From Roseivirga sp. UBA6061 (GTDB lineage Bacteria; Bacteroidota; Bacteroidia; Cytophagales; Cyclobacteriaceae), in contig DIYF01000070.1 in NCBI GenBank assembly GCA_002427745.1, forward strand, positions 43,000 through 106,999: a stretch of 64,000 bases of DNA, read 5' to 3'. A program made the position numbers and the translations under genes. Shown here one piece after another: positions 24,239 to 33,219 of this stretch. A model generated the notes under the pieces. The model worked only from the letters and a program-made list of their open reading frames with translations, searched no databases and was not told the origin of the DNA. Position 1 is the first letter of the stretch, and the number at the start of each line of letters is the position of its first letter.

Positions 24239-27200
24239 TTACTGCTTGATGACTTTTTTAATCGTTGAACCTTTTGGAGAGACTACCTGTATCAGGTAAT
24301 TCCCTTGTGGCATGTTACTGATGTCAAAAGTGAAGGTCTGTTCTGTCTGGTTTTTAGACTCACTCTCTTGTCTCACAAGTCTGCCATCGGCATTATAAAA
24401 GTTAAAGCCGTGTTCACCCATCACGGGGTTAGAGATGCCTATGTTGAGTTCGTTTCCGACAGGGTTGGGGAATACATTCACGGTTTTGGAGAAAACCACA
24501 TCATCTTCCAGACCTGTTACCAAAATTACCACGTTGAGAGCGGCTGCTCTGCCTGTACAACCGTCAATAGTGACATCGACTGTATAGAGCCCGTTTTCAC
24601 TGGTTTCCAATACCTGGTTGGTAGCGCCATCGATGGCAGTTCCACCTCTGAACCATTGGTAGCTGTCTCCTGCAGAAGCTGTCAGGCTGATTACTTCCGG
24701 ATCACTGGTTTCTCCTCTTGTGATCGTGGGGGTATGCGTGGCTGAAGTAGTAATGAAATCCGTTTTGGTCTCGGTGTCCTCTCCGCCAACGTTGACAACT
24801 CTCAACGACACTGTGCTGGTGCCTATGCCATTGTAGGCAACACTATGAGGGCCCGGCCCTGTAGCTGTGGCTGGAAAAGCATTCGCACCAAAGTCCCATT
24901 CGTAGGTCTGTACGGAACCGGTTGAAGCATCGGTAAACGTAATGGTCTGACCGGCACAACCTGCGGTGGCAGAAGCGGTAAAATCGGCAGTTGGAGCTAC
25001 AGCATCTTCCACCAGAATCTGGAAGTCGTCAATGGCTACTCCGGCAGTTTGCACATTCTGATCAGTTAAGAAAAGAAAACGGAATATGACGCTTTCGTTG
25101 GGGTATAAGAAGCTTACATCAGTGCTGAATGTCGTGAAATTGCCGTCCGTACTTCCGCTGAATATAGCGGTGTTACCTCCCAGTACTGACTGAGCGTTAC
25201 TGGTCTGAGTGTACCAGCCCTCTTCCACATTGTTATTGAGTTTGGTGTAAGTCTCCCCGAGATCGGTTGAGTATTCAACCACAAAACCATCCCACTCAGG
25301 CTCGAAGTTAAAGTTTGCCTTAAATTCCAATGTGTAAATCTTAGACTGGTCAAAGACGAAAGAGGGACTTACCAGTGTGGCCCTGGAATCATTGGCATAG
25401 ACAGTTTCATCAATTCCTGTTACCCAGGCAAAACTGCCACTGGCTGTGCCGTCTTTGCCGGCAACGGAAGAAGAGCCTAACTCAAAAGGAGTTCCGGTTT
25501 CGTTCACGGCTGAGAAGTCATCCTGATTTGATTCAAAATCACCGCCATCAGCAAGCAGGTAGGGTACACTCTTTGACGGGATCACCTTTATAAAGTCCGT
25601 TTTTGTTTCGGTGACCATGTTACCATTTGAGGTAATGGTCAATGCTACAGTATAACTGCCCGGAGCCGCATAGCTGTGACTGGGGTTTTCCTGGTCAGAA
25701 GTGTTTCCGTCTCCGAAGTTCCAGGCAAAGGTATCGGCCCCATTAGAGGAATACTGGAACTGAACAGGGCTATTGGCAGCAACTACGGTACGATCTGCTG
25801 TGAAGTCTGCTGTAGCATCTACAGCCAGCACCTCAAAATCATCAATCATGAAACCGTCATTGTCATAACCTCCGGAATAGTCGGTAACAACCGAACTCAC
25901 AAATCTGAATGCGACATTGGCATTGCCTATCAGGTGGTTGAGCTTTACCTGAGTGTCTACATTGGTTACTGTGGTATTGGCTTCAGACCATCCCATTTGA
26001 CTCGGGCTTATCCCCTGATCCAGCAAAAAGGTCAGGTTGGGTCCTCTGCTGTACCAGTTGACCTGGCCGGGCTCATCATTGGAAGAGCCCAAAAGGAGCC
26101 ATGTATTTCCGCCATCAATAGTGTATTCTACATACATGCCATTAGGTCCGAAGGGAGCAAAGTTCTGAGCACTTCTTTTAAATTTCAGTGTGTAGTCTTT
26201 GTTCGCGTCTGTCAGATCAAAGGATGGCGTGAAAAGGGCCGACCTGTGATCGTAGCCGAGGTTGGCCAGGGTAGAGCTAAGGCCTGTTTTCCAGACATTG
26301 TCACCGGAACTTGGCGTGCTGAGAGTACCGGTAGGTGTGCCTCTTTCCCATAGGTTAATTCCATGAAACAAAGAGGCTGAGGTAAAGTCATCCGGGTTTG
26401 ATTCAAAATCTCCTCCATCGGCAAGCGTATAAGGCAGTTGCTTTGCCGGAAGTATGGTGATGTACTCTGCCTTGGTCTCAGTATCTGCTCCTGAGTTTAC
26501 TGACAGGGATACATCGTAGGTTCCTGGTGTATTGTAGGTGTGTGAAGGGTTCTGATCGGTAGAGTTATTCCCATCACCAAAATCCCAGGCGAAGTCACCT
26601 CCGCTCAGCACCGAACCATCCGTAAATGTGACAGGTACACCTACGTATCCTACCTGAGACGAGCTTTTGAAGTCAGCGATACTGGATTGAGTAAAGACGT
26701 TACTCGTAAAAATACCACGGCCATGTGTGGCTACTGCTATAAGTTTGTCAGTCTCTCTGTATTCAATTTTATCTACCCGGACGGAAGCCAGACCTGAGTT
26801 GGTAGCTTCCCAAACAGGATTGGCTGAATCAAAAACCGTAGTGGACCATACACCCAGCTCTGTGGCCAGCAATACCTGGTTTCTGTTGTCTGGATTATAG
26901 AGAGCGTCTCTCACAGGAATGTCCGGAAGGTCTCCTTCCTTGCTTTGCCAGTTGGTGCCACCGTTACTGGTTTCATATACTGAGGTCACACCAAAGTTTG
27001 AAAACGTCATCAGCATTTGATTGTCGCTGGCACCAATGTCTATCCCTGAGATAAAACTACCTGGATTTCCTTCGAAAGTGCCCGTAATAGAGGTCACCGT
27101 AGGAGTTTCCATGTTGGCGTTATCTATCTGAAAGATGGTTCCATTTGAGGTGCCAACGAAAACCCTGTTGGCTGTATAAGGCGAAACCTTGATCACAGAA

Positions 27201-28999
27201 ATCTGGGCACCTCCCAGGGCTAGGGTCAGTGTTTCTTGGTCCTGGGGACTCGATTTGGTTCCCTGGATGCGCTTCAGCTGATTACCTTCTCCTGCAGAGT
27301 AATAAATCCCTTGTGTATTATCATAATCTGCCGGGTTTATAAAGCGCCCTGAATTCTGGTCGTTTTCGATAGTGGTAAAAGAAAGTCCCCCATTGTTGGA
27401 CCAGCCTATGAAATTAAATACAAAGGCTGTCATCTGGATGCTCGGGTTGGTCTGGTCAATAAAAGTCAGTGTACCATCTCCTCCAAATACATCCTGAGCA
27501 CTGTTAATTCCAGGCTCGGTAAATCTCAGTGTGTTGTTGTCCTGTGCTCCTCCGATCATCACATTGGAGCCTGCCTGATTGACCATGGCCACTGAATAGA
27601 ACATAATGGTGTTATAGTCCTTGACCCTGCGTTCGAGATGAGGATCTGTGGCATTGCCTACGTCATTCGAATACTCTACACCTCCATCATTACCAAAAAT
27701 AGCTTCATTTGGAAAGCCGGGTCTGAAGGTAATAGCATGTTGATCAGCGTGAGCAAAGGCATCACACTGAGAACCTGTCCAGAAACTGATACCTTCCCAG
27801 TCTTCTCCTCCATTCATGGAGCGGTGCAAATTGATACCTCCTGCCAATACAATGTCTTCATCTTCCGGGTGCACTGCCAGAATCAGGTCAAAGAATGCCT
27901 GTCCTCTCGTAAAGTGATCAGGCCCGACACTACAGTCAAAATCTCTTGTAAGGGGGATGGTAATATCACTCCATGTAGCACCAGCATCATCAGATTTCTT
28001 AAACCACTCTATATCCTGGTTACCACTTCCTCCTTCAGCAACTGCGTAAACTACGTTAGCATTACTGGGGGCAACAGCTATTTCTATTCTTACACCTCCT
28101 GATTCCGGAGTAATATCCGTAACGCTTTGGCCGTCATCTGTGCTCTTGTAAAGTCTGCCTGATCCAAAAACACCTGTCGAGGCATAGATATCTCCATTGG
28201 CTGCTATTTCTATATCTGCAAAATTACCCGCCTGAGACGTAGTCCAGGTAGCTCCTCCGTCAGTGGATCTTCTAAGTCCGGTTGTAGTAGCAGCCAGTAC
28301 CGTGCTGCTTGAGGTGACTTTGATGTCTTGTACGGCCCCCAACACTCCGTTGGCAGAACTACTCAGCTGATTCCATGTAGTACCTCCGTCAGTGGACTTC
28401 CAGATGCCATCGCCTTCCGCTATATCGGCAAAGGCAAGGCCGGTTCCTATATAGTAAACGTTGTTGTCATTGCGGTCATAGTCAATAGAGCTGATGGCCA
28501 GGTTGTCCATAAAGCCTTCAACGCGTATCCATGAGCTCTCAATGTCAGTGATGTCATTGTTGTACCAGAGTCCTCCTCCGGTAGCTCCGGCCCATACTCT
28601 TTTGGAGGTAGGGTCCTGCGGATCAAAAATCAAAGCTCTTGTTCTTCCTCCTACATTGTCAGGGCCTCTTTCGACCCATTCCACTCCGGGGATAGCAGAT
28701 TCAGAAGCAAAAAGTGTTTTTTGTGCTTCTTCCTTCATTCTCAGGAAGGTGTTGATCTTTCGTTGTGTGGGAGGATAACCAAGAGCAGGATCTTTGGTCA
28801 TCTCAAAATTCTGGAGAGCGGCCAGTAACGGGCCATTAAGTCTCTTTTCATTTTCCCCTCCCTCTTCCATCTCCCGGTGAGGTAGAAAGTCTGATGCTAA
28901 GAGTTTTTCAGGTTGTTTTTGGTCTGCCTGAGGGATAAACAATAATCCCAGACCAGCCAGCATGACAGCGGCTATTAAGAACGACACAGGCCTCTTCAT
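24239..28999 (-). CDS. Large T9SS-exported propeller/PKD protein
   Basis: The 1586-residue protein has a signal peptide (about 1-27) and a propeptide-like region (about 40-95). A VPS10/sortilin-like propeller follows (about 100-770) with STDGGTTW, STDGGATW, SDDAGATW repeats. Then comes an arrangement repeated twice: a PKD domain (FAWDFGDGNNSTDQNPSHTY, about 795; FAWNFGDGNTSDQENPSHSY, about 1085) followed by a jelly-roll MAM-like domain of about 190 residues that opens ADGGDFESN and closes with DDFEVL/DDFQIL. A third PKD (about 1365), an Ig-like domain and a type A T9SS sorting domain (FPNPVGNELNIGISN) end the chain. It is predicted to be on the surface or released. Paralogue of the protein at 14504. 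Confidence 0.85.
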   Translation of the reverse strand: MKRPVSFLIAAVMLAGLGLLFIPQADQKQPEKLLASDFLPHREMEEGGENEKRLNGPLLAALQNFEMTKDPALGYPPTQRKINTFLRMKEEAQKTLFASESAIPGVEWVERGPDNVGGRTRALIFDPQDPTSKRVWAGATGGGLWYNNDITDIESSWIRVEGFMDNLAISSIDYDRNDNNVYYIGTGLAFADIAEGDGIWKSTDGGTTWNQLSSSANGVLGAVQDIKVTSSSTVLAATTTGLRRSTDGGATWTTSQAGNFADIEIAANGDIYASTGVFGSGRLYKSTDDGQSVTDITPESGGVRIEIAVAPSNANVVYAVAEGGSGNQDIEWFKKSDDAGATWSDITIPLTRDFDCSVGPDHFTRGQAFFDLILAVHPEDEDIVLAGGINLHRSMNGGEDWEGISFWTGSQCDAFAHADQHAITFRPGFPNEAIFGNDGGVEYSNDVGNATDPHLERRVKDYNTIMFYSVAMVNQAGSNVMIGGAQDNNTLRFTEPGINSAQDVFGGDGTLTFIDQTNPSIQMTAFVFNFIGWSNNGGLSFTTIENDQNSGRFINPADYDNTQGIYYSAGEGNQLKRIQGTKSSPQDQETLTLALGGAQISVIKVSPYTANRVFVGTSNGTIFQIDNANMETPTVTSITGTFEGNPGSFISGIDIGASDNQMLMTFSNFGVTSVYETSNGGTNWQSKEGDLPDIPVRDALYNPDNRNQVLLATELGVWSTTVFDSANPVWEATNSGLASVRVDKIEYRETDKLIAVATHGRGIFTSNVFTQSSIADFKSSSQVGYVGVPVTFTDGSVLSGGDFAWDFGDGNNSTDQNPSHTYNTPGTYDVSLSVNSGADTETKAEYITILPAKQLPYTLADGGDFESNPDDFTSASLFHGINLWERGTPTGTLSTPSSGDNVWKTGLSSTLANLGYDHRSALFTPSFDLTDANKDYTLKFKRSAQNFAPFGPNGMYVEYTIDGGNTWLLLGSSNDEPGQVNWYSRGPNLTFLLDQGISPSQMGWSEANTTVTNVDTQVKLNHLIGNANVAFRFVSSVVTDYSGGYDNDGFMIDDFEVLAVDATADFTADRTVVAANSPVQFQYSSNGADTFAWNFGDGNTSDQENPSHSYAAPGSYTVALTITSNGNMVTETKTDFIKVIPSKSVPYLLADGGDFESNQDDFSAVNETGTPFELGSSSVAGKDGTASGSFAWVTGIDETVYANDSRATLVSPSFVFDQSKIYTLEFKANFNFEPEWDGFVVEYSTDLGETYTKLNNNVEEGWYTQTSNAQSVLGGNTAIFSGSTDGNFTTFSTDVSFLYPNESVIFRFLFLTDQNVQTAGVAIDDFQILVEDAVAPTADFTASATAGCAGQTITFTDASTGSVQTYEWDFGANAFPATATGPGPHSVAYNGIGTSTVSLRVVNVGGEDTETKTDFITTSATHTPTITRGETSDPEVISLTASAGDSYQWFRGGTAIDGATNQVLETSENGLYTVDVTIDGCTGRAAALNVVILVTGLEDDVVFSKTVNVFPNPVGNELNIGISNPVMGEHGFNFYNADGRLVRQESESKNQTEQTFTFDISNMPQGNYLIQVVSPKGSTIKKVIKQ

Positions 29000-29177
29000 A
29001 TACAGTAGCTTTATAGTAAAAGGTCAAATAGTAATTGTCTAAAATATATAAATCAGACAATATAAATAAGGCTATTTACCAATGATTAACGGCACATGCT
29101 GCGAAAGTGACGTTTCGCCAGACTAGTATTAGTGGAGATATGAAGAGAGGTGCGGTGCTCCTGGTTTTGGAATGGTT

Positions 29178-29438
29178 TTACCCTCTCTTCTTTCTGAAGG
29201 TAATCGGCACCACTTCGTCAGTTGGCATACCAATCTGATAGAGCTCCCATTCTGAATCATACTTCGACAGAATCTGGCGAATACAATCTACGCGGTCTTC
29301 ACTGGGGTTTTCACAATCTGCCCAGTGAAATACTTCCACGCGGTAGTTGTATGATTTTTTTTCACCGTTGATTTTTACTTCAATCTCGATGTCCTGTTCC
29401 CCAGTGATCTGCGGTATTTGTATTGCTATTGCTCCCAT
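29178..29438 (-). CDS. Conserved-looking 86-residue protein, function unknown
   Basis: I do not recognise a family. The protein is acidic at the start (ITGEQDIEIEVKINGEKKSYNYRVEVF) and has a two-Cys segment (FHWADCENPSEDRVDCIRQIL). No signal peptide or membrane segment is seen. The reading frame has normal codon use and a sensible start, and it stands alone between a T9SS protein and ftsY. It is probably cytoplasmic. Confidence 0.55.
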   Translation of the reverse strand: MGAIAIQIPQITGEQDIEIEVKINGEKKSYNYRVEVFHWADCENPSEDRVDCIRQILSKYDSEWELYQIGMPTDEVVPITFRKKRG

Positions 29439-29755
29439 AGGTAGTGTGCGTTTTTGTACAAATGTTTTCTATCCGCCTGTTTTATAACAATATAAGTGCC
29501 ATTCTTGCAAGTGTCTGTTTTTCAGTGACTTAAAAAATGTGCGGCAACGAATATGCGCTATATCGCGCATAAGAATGTCCGTAACCGTCCAGATATTGTG
29601 AAAAAATGCGGTTACCTGACGAATGGTAAAATAGTCAGATAGACGACTTAGATTGAGTCCTGAAAGGTGAGTGCTGGAAGAGGGTTTACTTAAAAAAACT
29701 CGTTTTTGTGCCTTTTTATGGGTGAGGACGCGCCAGGGTATGTTGCTGGAGGGTC
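29439..29755. other. 317-base gene-free gap with two inverted repeats
   Basis: No open frame worth calling is seen here. Two inverted repeats stand out. TATGCGC/GCGCATA (29552-29558 and 29565-29571) has a 6-base loop. GTAACCG/CGGTTAC (29581-29587 and 29609-29615) encloses 21 bases. Neither is followed by a clear T-run on either strand, so they are not obvious terminators. They could be protein-binding sites or remnants of an insertion point, since the gap borders the block separating ftsY from rimO. Confidence 0.4.
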
Positions 29756-30706
29756 TTATTTTTTAAAGAGTGAGTCTACGAATTCGCCCTTATTGAACAC
29801 CTGGAGATCATTCACCTGTTCACCTACACCGATATATTTCACAGGTATTTTAAACTGATCTGAGATGCCAATGACAACACCACCCTTGGCTGTTCCGTCC
29901 AGCTTGGTAATGGCGAGTGCTGAGACCTCTGTGGCTTTGGTGAATTCCTGGGCCTGAATAAAAGCGTTTTGTCCGGTAGAGCCGTCCAGTACAAGCATGA
30001 TTTCGTGAGGAGCTTCAGGAATGAACTTTTGCATCACGCGTTTGATCTTGGAGAGCTCATTCATCAGGTTCACCTTGGTGTGCAGTCTTCCTGCTGTATC
30101 CACAATGACCAGGTCGGCATTGTTCTCCACTCCATATTTTACGGCATCATAAGCTACTGCCGATGGGTCGGTATTCATGCCATGGGCTACCACCGGTACG
30201 CCCACACGCTCTCCCCAGAGCTTTAGCTGATCCACTGCAGCTGCCCTGAAGGTATCTGCAGCTCCTAGTACCACAGATTTTCCTTTGGCTTTGAACTGAG
30301 CAGAGAGCTTGCCAATGGTGGTTGTTTTTCCTACACCGTTGACACCTACCACTAAGATTACATGTGGCTTATTGTCGGGTAGCTCAAAATCAGCAAGGTC
30401 TTCTGTGTTGTTTTCAGAGAGGAGGGAAGCAATCTCTTCGCGGAGAATACGATCGAGCTCGGCCGTACCCATGTACTTGTCTTTGGCTACGCGCTCCTCA
30501 ATTCTGTTGATGATTTTGATGGTGGTCTGAACACCTACATCCGAAGTGATGAGTACTTCTTCGAGTTCATCAAGCACCTCGTCATCTACCTTGGACTTAC
30601 CGGCTACTGCTTTACCAAGCTTGGTGAAGAAACTCTCTTTGGTTTTTTCAAGCCCTTTATCGAGTGTTTCTTTTTTCTCTTTTGAGAACAATCCGAATAA
30701 CGCCAT
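29756..30706 (-). CDS. ftsY: Signal recognition particle receptor FtsY
   Basis: The 316-residue protein is the short, soluble form of FtsY. It has a brief N-terminal acidic/basic helix, the four-helix N domain (about 20-100) and the GTPase G domain with all SRP-GTPase motifs: GVNGVGKTTTIGKL (P-loop, about 120), DTFRAAAVDQL (I-box), DTAGRL (about 203) and TKLDGTAKGG (about 268). It works with Ffh to deliver nascent chains to the membrane. It follows the rpmG-DUF4295 pair, but a hairpin terminator lies in the 98-base gap. Confidence 0.97.
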   Translation of the reverse strand: MALFGLFSKEKKETLDKGLEKTKESFFTKLGKAVAGKSKVDDEVLDELEEVLITSDVGVQTTIKIINRIEERVAKDKYMGTAELDRILREEIASLLSENNTEDLADFELPDNKPHVILVVGVNGVGKTTTIGKLSAQFKAKGKSVVLGAADTFRAAAVDQLKLWGERVGVPVVAHGMNTDPSAVAYDAVKYGVENNADLVIVDTAGRLHTKVNLMNELSKIKRVMQKFIPEAPHEIMLVLDGSTGQNAFIQAQEFTKATEVSALAITKLDGTAKGGVVIGISDQFKIPVKYIGVGEQVNDLQVFNKGEFVDSLFKK

Positions 30707-30735
30707 GGGTGAGGTGTCTTATTGAGTTGTGAAAT

Positions 30736-30778
30736 AGAAAAGTCCCTTCATCGCTTTTGAAAGCAAGGAAGGGACCTT
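30736..30778 (-). terminator. Hairpin terminator or attenuator between the DUF4295 gene and ftsY
   Basis: On the minus strand GTCCCTTC pairs with GAAGGGAC, with a smaller inner stem (GCTT/AAGC) in the loop, and the outer stem is followed by TTTT. It lies between the DUF4295 stop (30805) and the ftsY start (30706). It could end the ribosomal-protein transcript and leave ftsY to partial read-through. Confidence 0.6.
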
Positions 30779-30804
30779 AATTTATGAGATATAATCCGAA
30801 TTTC

Positions 30805-30960
30805 TTACTTATCGGACAGGACAGATTTAACCATGTCCTCAGTAACCATTTCTTCCTTGAAAGTGTAAGCTCCGGTTTTAGGAGACTTTACAGCCTTGAT
30901 TACTTTGGCGTATTTGATACCGCCTTGTTTTTTCAGCGTTGCTACTACTTTCTTAGCCAT
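30805..30960 (-). CDS. DUF4295 family small basic protein
   Basis: This 51-residue protein starts MAKKVVATLKKQGGIKYAKV and continues IKAVKSPKTGAYTFKEEMV. It is the DUF4295 protein found in Bacteroidota between rpmG and ftsY. It is Lys-rich, so it may be a ribosome-associated protein; the role is unproven. The ATG lies two bases after the rpmG stop, so the two are co-translated. Confidence 0.92.
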   Translation of the reverse strand: MAKKVVATLKKQGGIKYAKVIKAVKSPKTGAYTFKEEMVTEDMVKSVLSDK

Positions 30961-30962
30961 GA

Positions 30963-31148
30963 TTATTTAATTTCTTTGTGTACAGTTTGTTTTTTAAGGA
31001 TTGGGTTGTACTTCTTCAGCTCCAATCTCTCTGTGGTATTCTTACGGTTCTTAGTAGTGATATAGCGTGAAGTGCCTGGCATTCCACTGCTCTTATGCTC
31101 GGTGCACTCCAAAATCACTTGAACTCTATTGCCTTTGCTCTTAGCCAT
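30963..31148 (-). CDS. rpmG: 50S ribosomal protein L33
   Basis: The 61-residue protein ([19 protein letters not shown] ... [19 protein letters not shown]) is L33. The zinc-type Cys pairs are mostly absent: only one Cys (ECTEHK) is present, so it is of the C-minus kind. It has its own promoter (31176-31183), although in Bacteroidota rpmB and rpmG are usually adjacent; here pepP intervenes. Confidence 0.96.
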   Translation of the reverse strand: MAKSKGNRVQVILECTEHKSSGMPGTSRYITTKNRKNTTERLELKKYNPILKKQTVHKEIK

Positions 31149-31175
31149 TTTTCTTCGCTTCTAAAATTCGGACTG

Positions 31176-31183
31176 CAAATATA
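31176..31183 (-). promoter_or_regulatory. -7 box for rpmG
   Basis: The minus strand reads TATATTTG, an exact TAnnTTTG match 28 bases before the rpmG ATG. A TTTC at about 19 bases upstream could be a weak -33. It lets rpmG-DUF4295 be transcribed independently of rpmB-pepP. Confidence 0.6.
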
Positions 31184-31360
31184 GGTGATTGAAGTTGTTT
31201 TTGAAATCTTTGCCACAAAAATATTCAAGCTTTTTTGACTGTCTATCTGGCTGACAGTGAACAGCATGATTTGTTATGCTCCGCTATCTGAGGCCATCCT
31301 GAGAAAAAGATATGTCATTGCGCCTGTTCCTGGTAAGAGTGCTGTATTTGTCAGGCTTAC

Positions 31361-32833
31361 TTATTCCTGCCCTTTTTTAAGCGCAGGTAAATCAAATTTG
31401 TCCAGTGGACTCTTTTGCCTCATCATCTTTTCAATGGCCTCTGTTGTTCTGGGGGCGTAATAAGAAAGATTCTCAAACCCATCCTTCGTAACCAGTATGT
31501 CGTCTTCAATTCTCACAGCAATGTTCCACCATTTAGGGTTGCACTTGCTGTTGGCGGGAATATAAATTCCGGGTTCTATGGTGATGACCATATTCTCTTC
31601 AAGAGCTCCTCTGCTGCCTTTGTCGTGAACGTCCAGTCCTATGTGATGAGAAAGCCCATGAGGAAAATAAAGGTGTCTTTCATCTTTGGTGTTTATGATT
31701 CCCAGCTCGGCCAGGCCTTCATTGATTACCTTCTTCGCGTGAGCTCCCAGCTGTTGAAAAGTTACTCCGGGTTTGATCATCTGAATAGCTTCTTCCTGTG
31801 CTTTGTAAACCAGGTCATAGATGGCTTTTTCTTCAGGAGAGAACTTGCCGTCTACCGGAATGGTGCGGGTTACATCGGCCGTATAGCCGTGGTACTCCGC
31901 TCCAAGATCCATCAGTACCATTTCTGTACTTTCAATGTGGGGCTTGTGGTTATCGATATAGTGCAGAATGCACCCATTATGACCAGCACCTACAATAGAG
32001 GGGTAGCCTTCGTATTCCGATCCGTATTTCTTGAATACGAATTCATGAATACCCTGGATTTCTGTTTCGGAAAGCCCCGGCTTCATGGCCTTCATCACCT
32101 CTACCTGCCCAACGGTGGAGATGAATACGGCTTTTCTTAAAAGCTCCAGCTCTTCAGGGGTCTTGATGCCTCTCAGAGAAGCCATAATGCTATTGAGTTC
32201 CCTTATGTTCAGGTTGTTTTTTGGTAATTCAGTGCTCAGGCTGGTATTGTCTGTGCCGTAGCCTACCTTGGTTTTGAACTGAGAGATCAGATCAAACAAA
32301 TCGCTTGGGCTGCCTGTGTCGCGAACATCGTTTTTAAAATCATAAAAGAGGATTTTATCAAACTTGCCGAAGTCAATGTCATACGCTTTGAAGGCAGAGT
32401 TGTTGAAGCTGTTTAGTATGCCTAGTTTTTCCTGAACTCCCTTATCTCCGAGTCTGCGTCCGGTCCACATCTCTGCGCGTGCATTGCGTTCCTGCACGAA
32501 GAAAATCTCGTTGTAGCGGGTTCCGTCAGGGTTGGTTTGCTCATCTTTGAAAACAAGCAGTACGGCATGAGGTTCTTTGTAGCCGGTAAGATAGAAGAGG
32601 TCGGGGTCCTGATGATAAACGAAATCCACATCATTGGCCCGGTTTCGCACAGGATTGGCAAAAAATACGGCTACGCTATTCTCGGGGAGTTTGGCCCGAA
32701 GTGCCTCCCTTCGGTTCTTATGAAACTCAGGTTTGAGGTAATCGGTAGGGGTTTCCTGAGCCTGAGAAAAAGAAAATCCTGATAACAGGATAGTTATCAG
32801 GATTGAAAATATAAATGTCTTAGGTCGTTTCAT
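31361..32833 (-). CDS. Xaa-Pro aminopeptidase (M24B), exported form
   Basis: The 490-residue protein begins with a signal peptide (about 1-24, ending FSFSQAQE). An aminopeptidase P N-terminal domain (about 30-170) and an M24 'pita-bread' catalytic domain (about 215-460) follow. Metal ligands are all visible: Asp in MDLGAEYHGYTADVTR (two), His in HGLSHHIGLDVHD, Glu in ITIEPGIYI and Glu in VRIEDDILV. It removes N-terminal residues before proline, here probably in the periplasm. It lies 29 bases after the rpmB stop and so may be read from the rpmB promoter. Confidence 0.93.
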   Translation of the reverse strand: MKRPKTFIFSILITILLSGFSFSQAQETPTDYLKPEFHKNRREALRAKLPENSVAVFFANPVRNRANDVDFVYHQDPDLFYLTGYKEPHAVLLVFKDEQTNPDGTRYNEIFFVQERNARAEMWTGRRLGDKGVQEKLGILNSFNNSAFKAYDIDFGKFDKILFYDFKNDVRDTGSPSDLFDLISQFKTKVGYGTDNTSLSTELPKNNLNIRELNSIMASLRGIKTPEELELLRKAVFISTVGQVEVMKAMKPGLSETEIQGIHEFVFKKYGSEYEGYPSIVGAGHNGCILHYIDNHKPHIESTEMVLMDLGAEYHGYTADVTRTIPVDGKFSPEEKAIYDLVYKAQEEAIQMIKPGVTFQQLGAHAKKVINEGLAELGIINTKDERHLYFPHGLSHHIGLDVHDKGSRGALEENMVITIEPGIYIPANSKCNPKWWNIAVRIEDDILVTKDGFENLSYYAPRTTEAIEKMMRQKSPLDKFDLPALKKGQE

Positions 32834-32862
32834 GATAGCATAATAACGTTCAGCGAACGCGA

Positions 32863-33102
32863 TTATACTAAAATGTTACCGTTTTGTCTTGCTTTTTTTA
32901 GTACAGCGGTGATTCCGTTTTTGTTGATAGTTCTCAACGCTGAAGTAGATACTTTCAGAGTGATCCACTTGTCTTCTTCAGGAAGGTAGAATCTCTTCTT
33001 CTGAAGATTTGGGTAGAATTTTCTCTTAGTTCTATTGTTAGCATGAGAAACATTATTTCCCGTGCGTGCTCTCTTTCCTGTGATATCACAAACTCTTGCC
33101 AT
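32863..33102 (-). CDS. rpmB: 50S ribosomal protein L28
   Basis: The 79-residue protein is L28: [32 protein letters not shown] at the start and [21 protein letters not shown] near the end. It is a component of the large subunit. A well-formed promoter lies upstream. Confidence 0.97.
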   Translation of the reverse strand: MARVCDITGKRARTGNNVSHANNRTKRKFYPNLQKKRFYLPEEDKWITLKVSTSALRTINKNGITAVLKKARQNGNILV

Positions 33103-33137
33103 GACTTATAATTTTGGTCGTTTTTTCAAACGGACTG

Positions 33138-33168
33138 CAAATATCGAAATAATTTTGAAATAGACCAA
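33138..33168 (-). promoter_or_regulatory. Promoter of rpmB
   Basis: On the minus strand a TTG (-33) is followed by 20 bases and GATATTTG, a 7-of-8 fit to TAnnTTTG. The distance to the ATG is 36 bases. Confidence 0.6.
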
Positions 33169-33219
33169 CATTGAGCAAAAATATACCTTTCGAAAAAGTA
33201 AGTCGTACGGTTTCTGTGG

